Shown here: positions 14,585-14,636 of the stretch, in pieces
Numbering within the stretch: position 1 is the first letter of the stretch
How the letters are laid out: the number at the start of each line of letters is the position of its first letter
From: Desulfocapsa sp.
Lineage (GTDB): Bacteria > Desulfobacterota > Desulfobulbia > Desulfobulbales > Desulfocapsaceae
Assembly (NCBI GenBank): GCA_029934915.1
Contig: JAOZLI010000034.1
Span: forward strand, 1 to 14,636
Length of the DNA: 14,636 nt
Reading direction: 5' to 3'
Position numbers and translations under genes: made by a program
Notes under the pieces: generated by a model
Database searches by the model: none
Told to the model about the DNA's origin: nothing
What the model saw: the letters and a program-made list of their open reading frames with translations, nothing else

Positions 14585-14636
14585 TTATTCTGCCATTGCG
14601 TTCATAGCTCTTTTAGGATCGGCTTCAACTTTTTTC
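14585..14636 (-). CDS. Possible C-terminal end of a gene entering from the right
   Basis: On the minus strand an open frame enters from the window edge and ends at TAA (14585-14587). It reads KVEADPKRAMNAMAE, which has ordinary coding character. Only 16 codons are visible, so the product cannot be named, and chance is not excluded. Its orientation would make it convergent with the rhodanese gene, which fits the two-way terminator between them. Confidence 0.3.
   Translation of the reverse strand, partial: KKVEADPKRAMNAMAE

Overview
The window reads as part of a bacterial chromosome. It fits a sulfur- or sulfate-metabolising Desulfobacterota (Desulfobulbales-like) organism. The hints are moderate GC, a small protein of the uncharacterised DVU0772 type, a dicluster ferredoxin, two exported rhodaneses and an apparent selenocysteine gene. 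This placement is inference; no rRNA or other phylogenetic marker is present.

Left part (1-2348, minus strand): an aquaporin Z gene, a zinc-binding periplasmic protein gene (znuA-like) and an ABC ATPase gene (znuC-like) lie head to tail. They overlap or are separated by a few bases, so they look like one zinc-uptake operon led by a water channel. The permease gene is expected beyond the left edge. Facing away is a small DVU0772-like gene with a good sigma-70 promoter. It converges on a KefB/C-type cation:proton antiporter with a nucleotide-binding domain, across a hairpin-rich spacer built of 9-bp ATGAAG repeats.

Middle (4797-6173): two broken genes sit together. One is a polyferredoxin with a YCGWLCP motif and two ferredoxin motifs, split over three frames. 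The other is an exported beta-helix/FG-GAP protein, split over at least four frame segments. Intact genes flank both.

Right part (6207-14310, all plus strand): a metallophosphoesterase; a HerA-like ATPase of the YjgR/DUF853 family; a zinc-knuckle ORF that reads in frame into a ferredoxin with its own strong ribosome binding site; an APC-like 12-TM permease; an exported rhodanese; glucokinase; a methyl-accepting chemotaxis protein; and a second exported rhodanese ending at a strong terminator. After that comes a ~126-bp palindromic element and possibly the tail of a minus-strand gene.

The most notable signal is the small rhodanese after the permease. Its frame is cut by a TGA two codons after the catalytic cysteine, continues in perfect rhodanese homology to a TAG, and is followed at the right distance by a SECIS-like hairpin. 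It is best read as an exported selenoprotein with a Cys-x-Sec active site, translationally coupled to the permease and just upstream of glucokinase.
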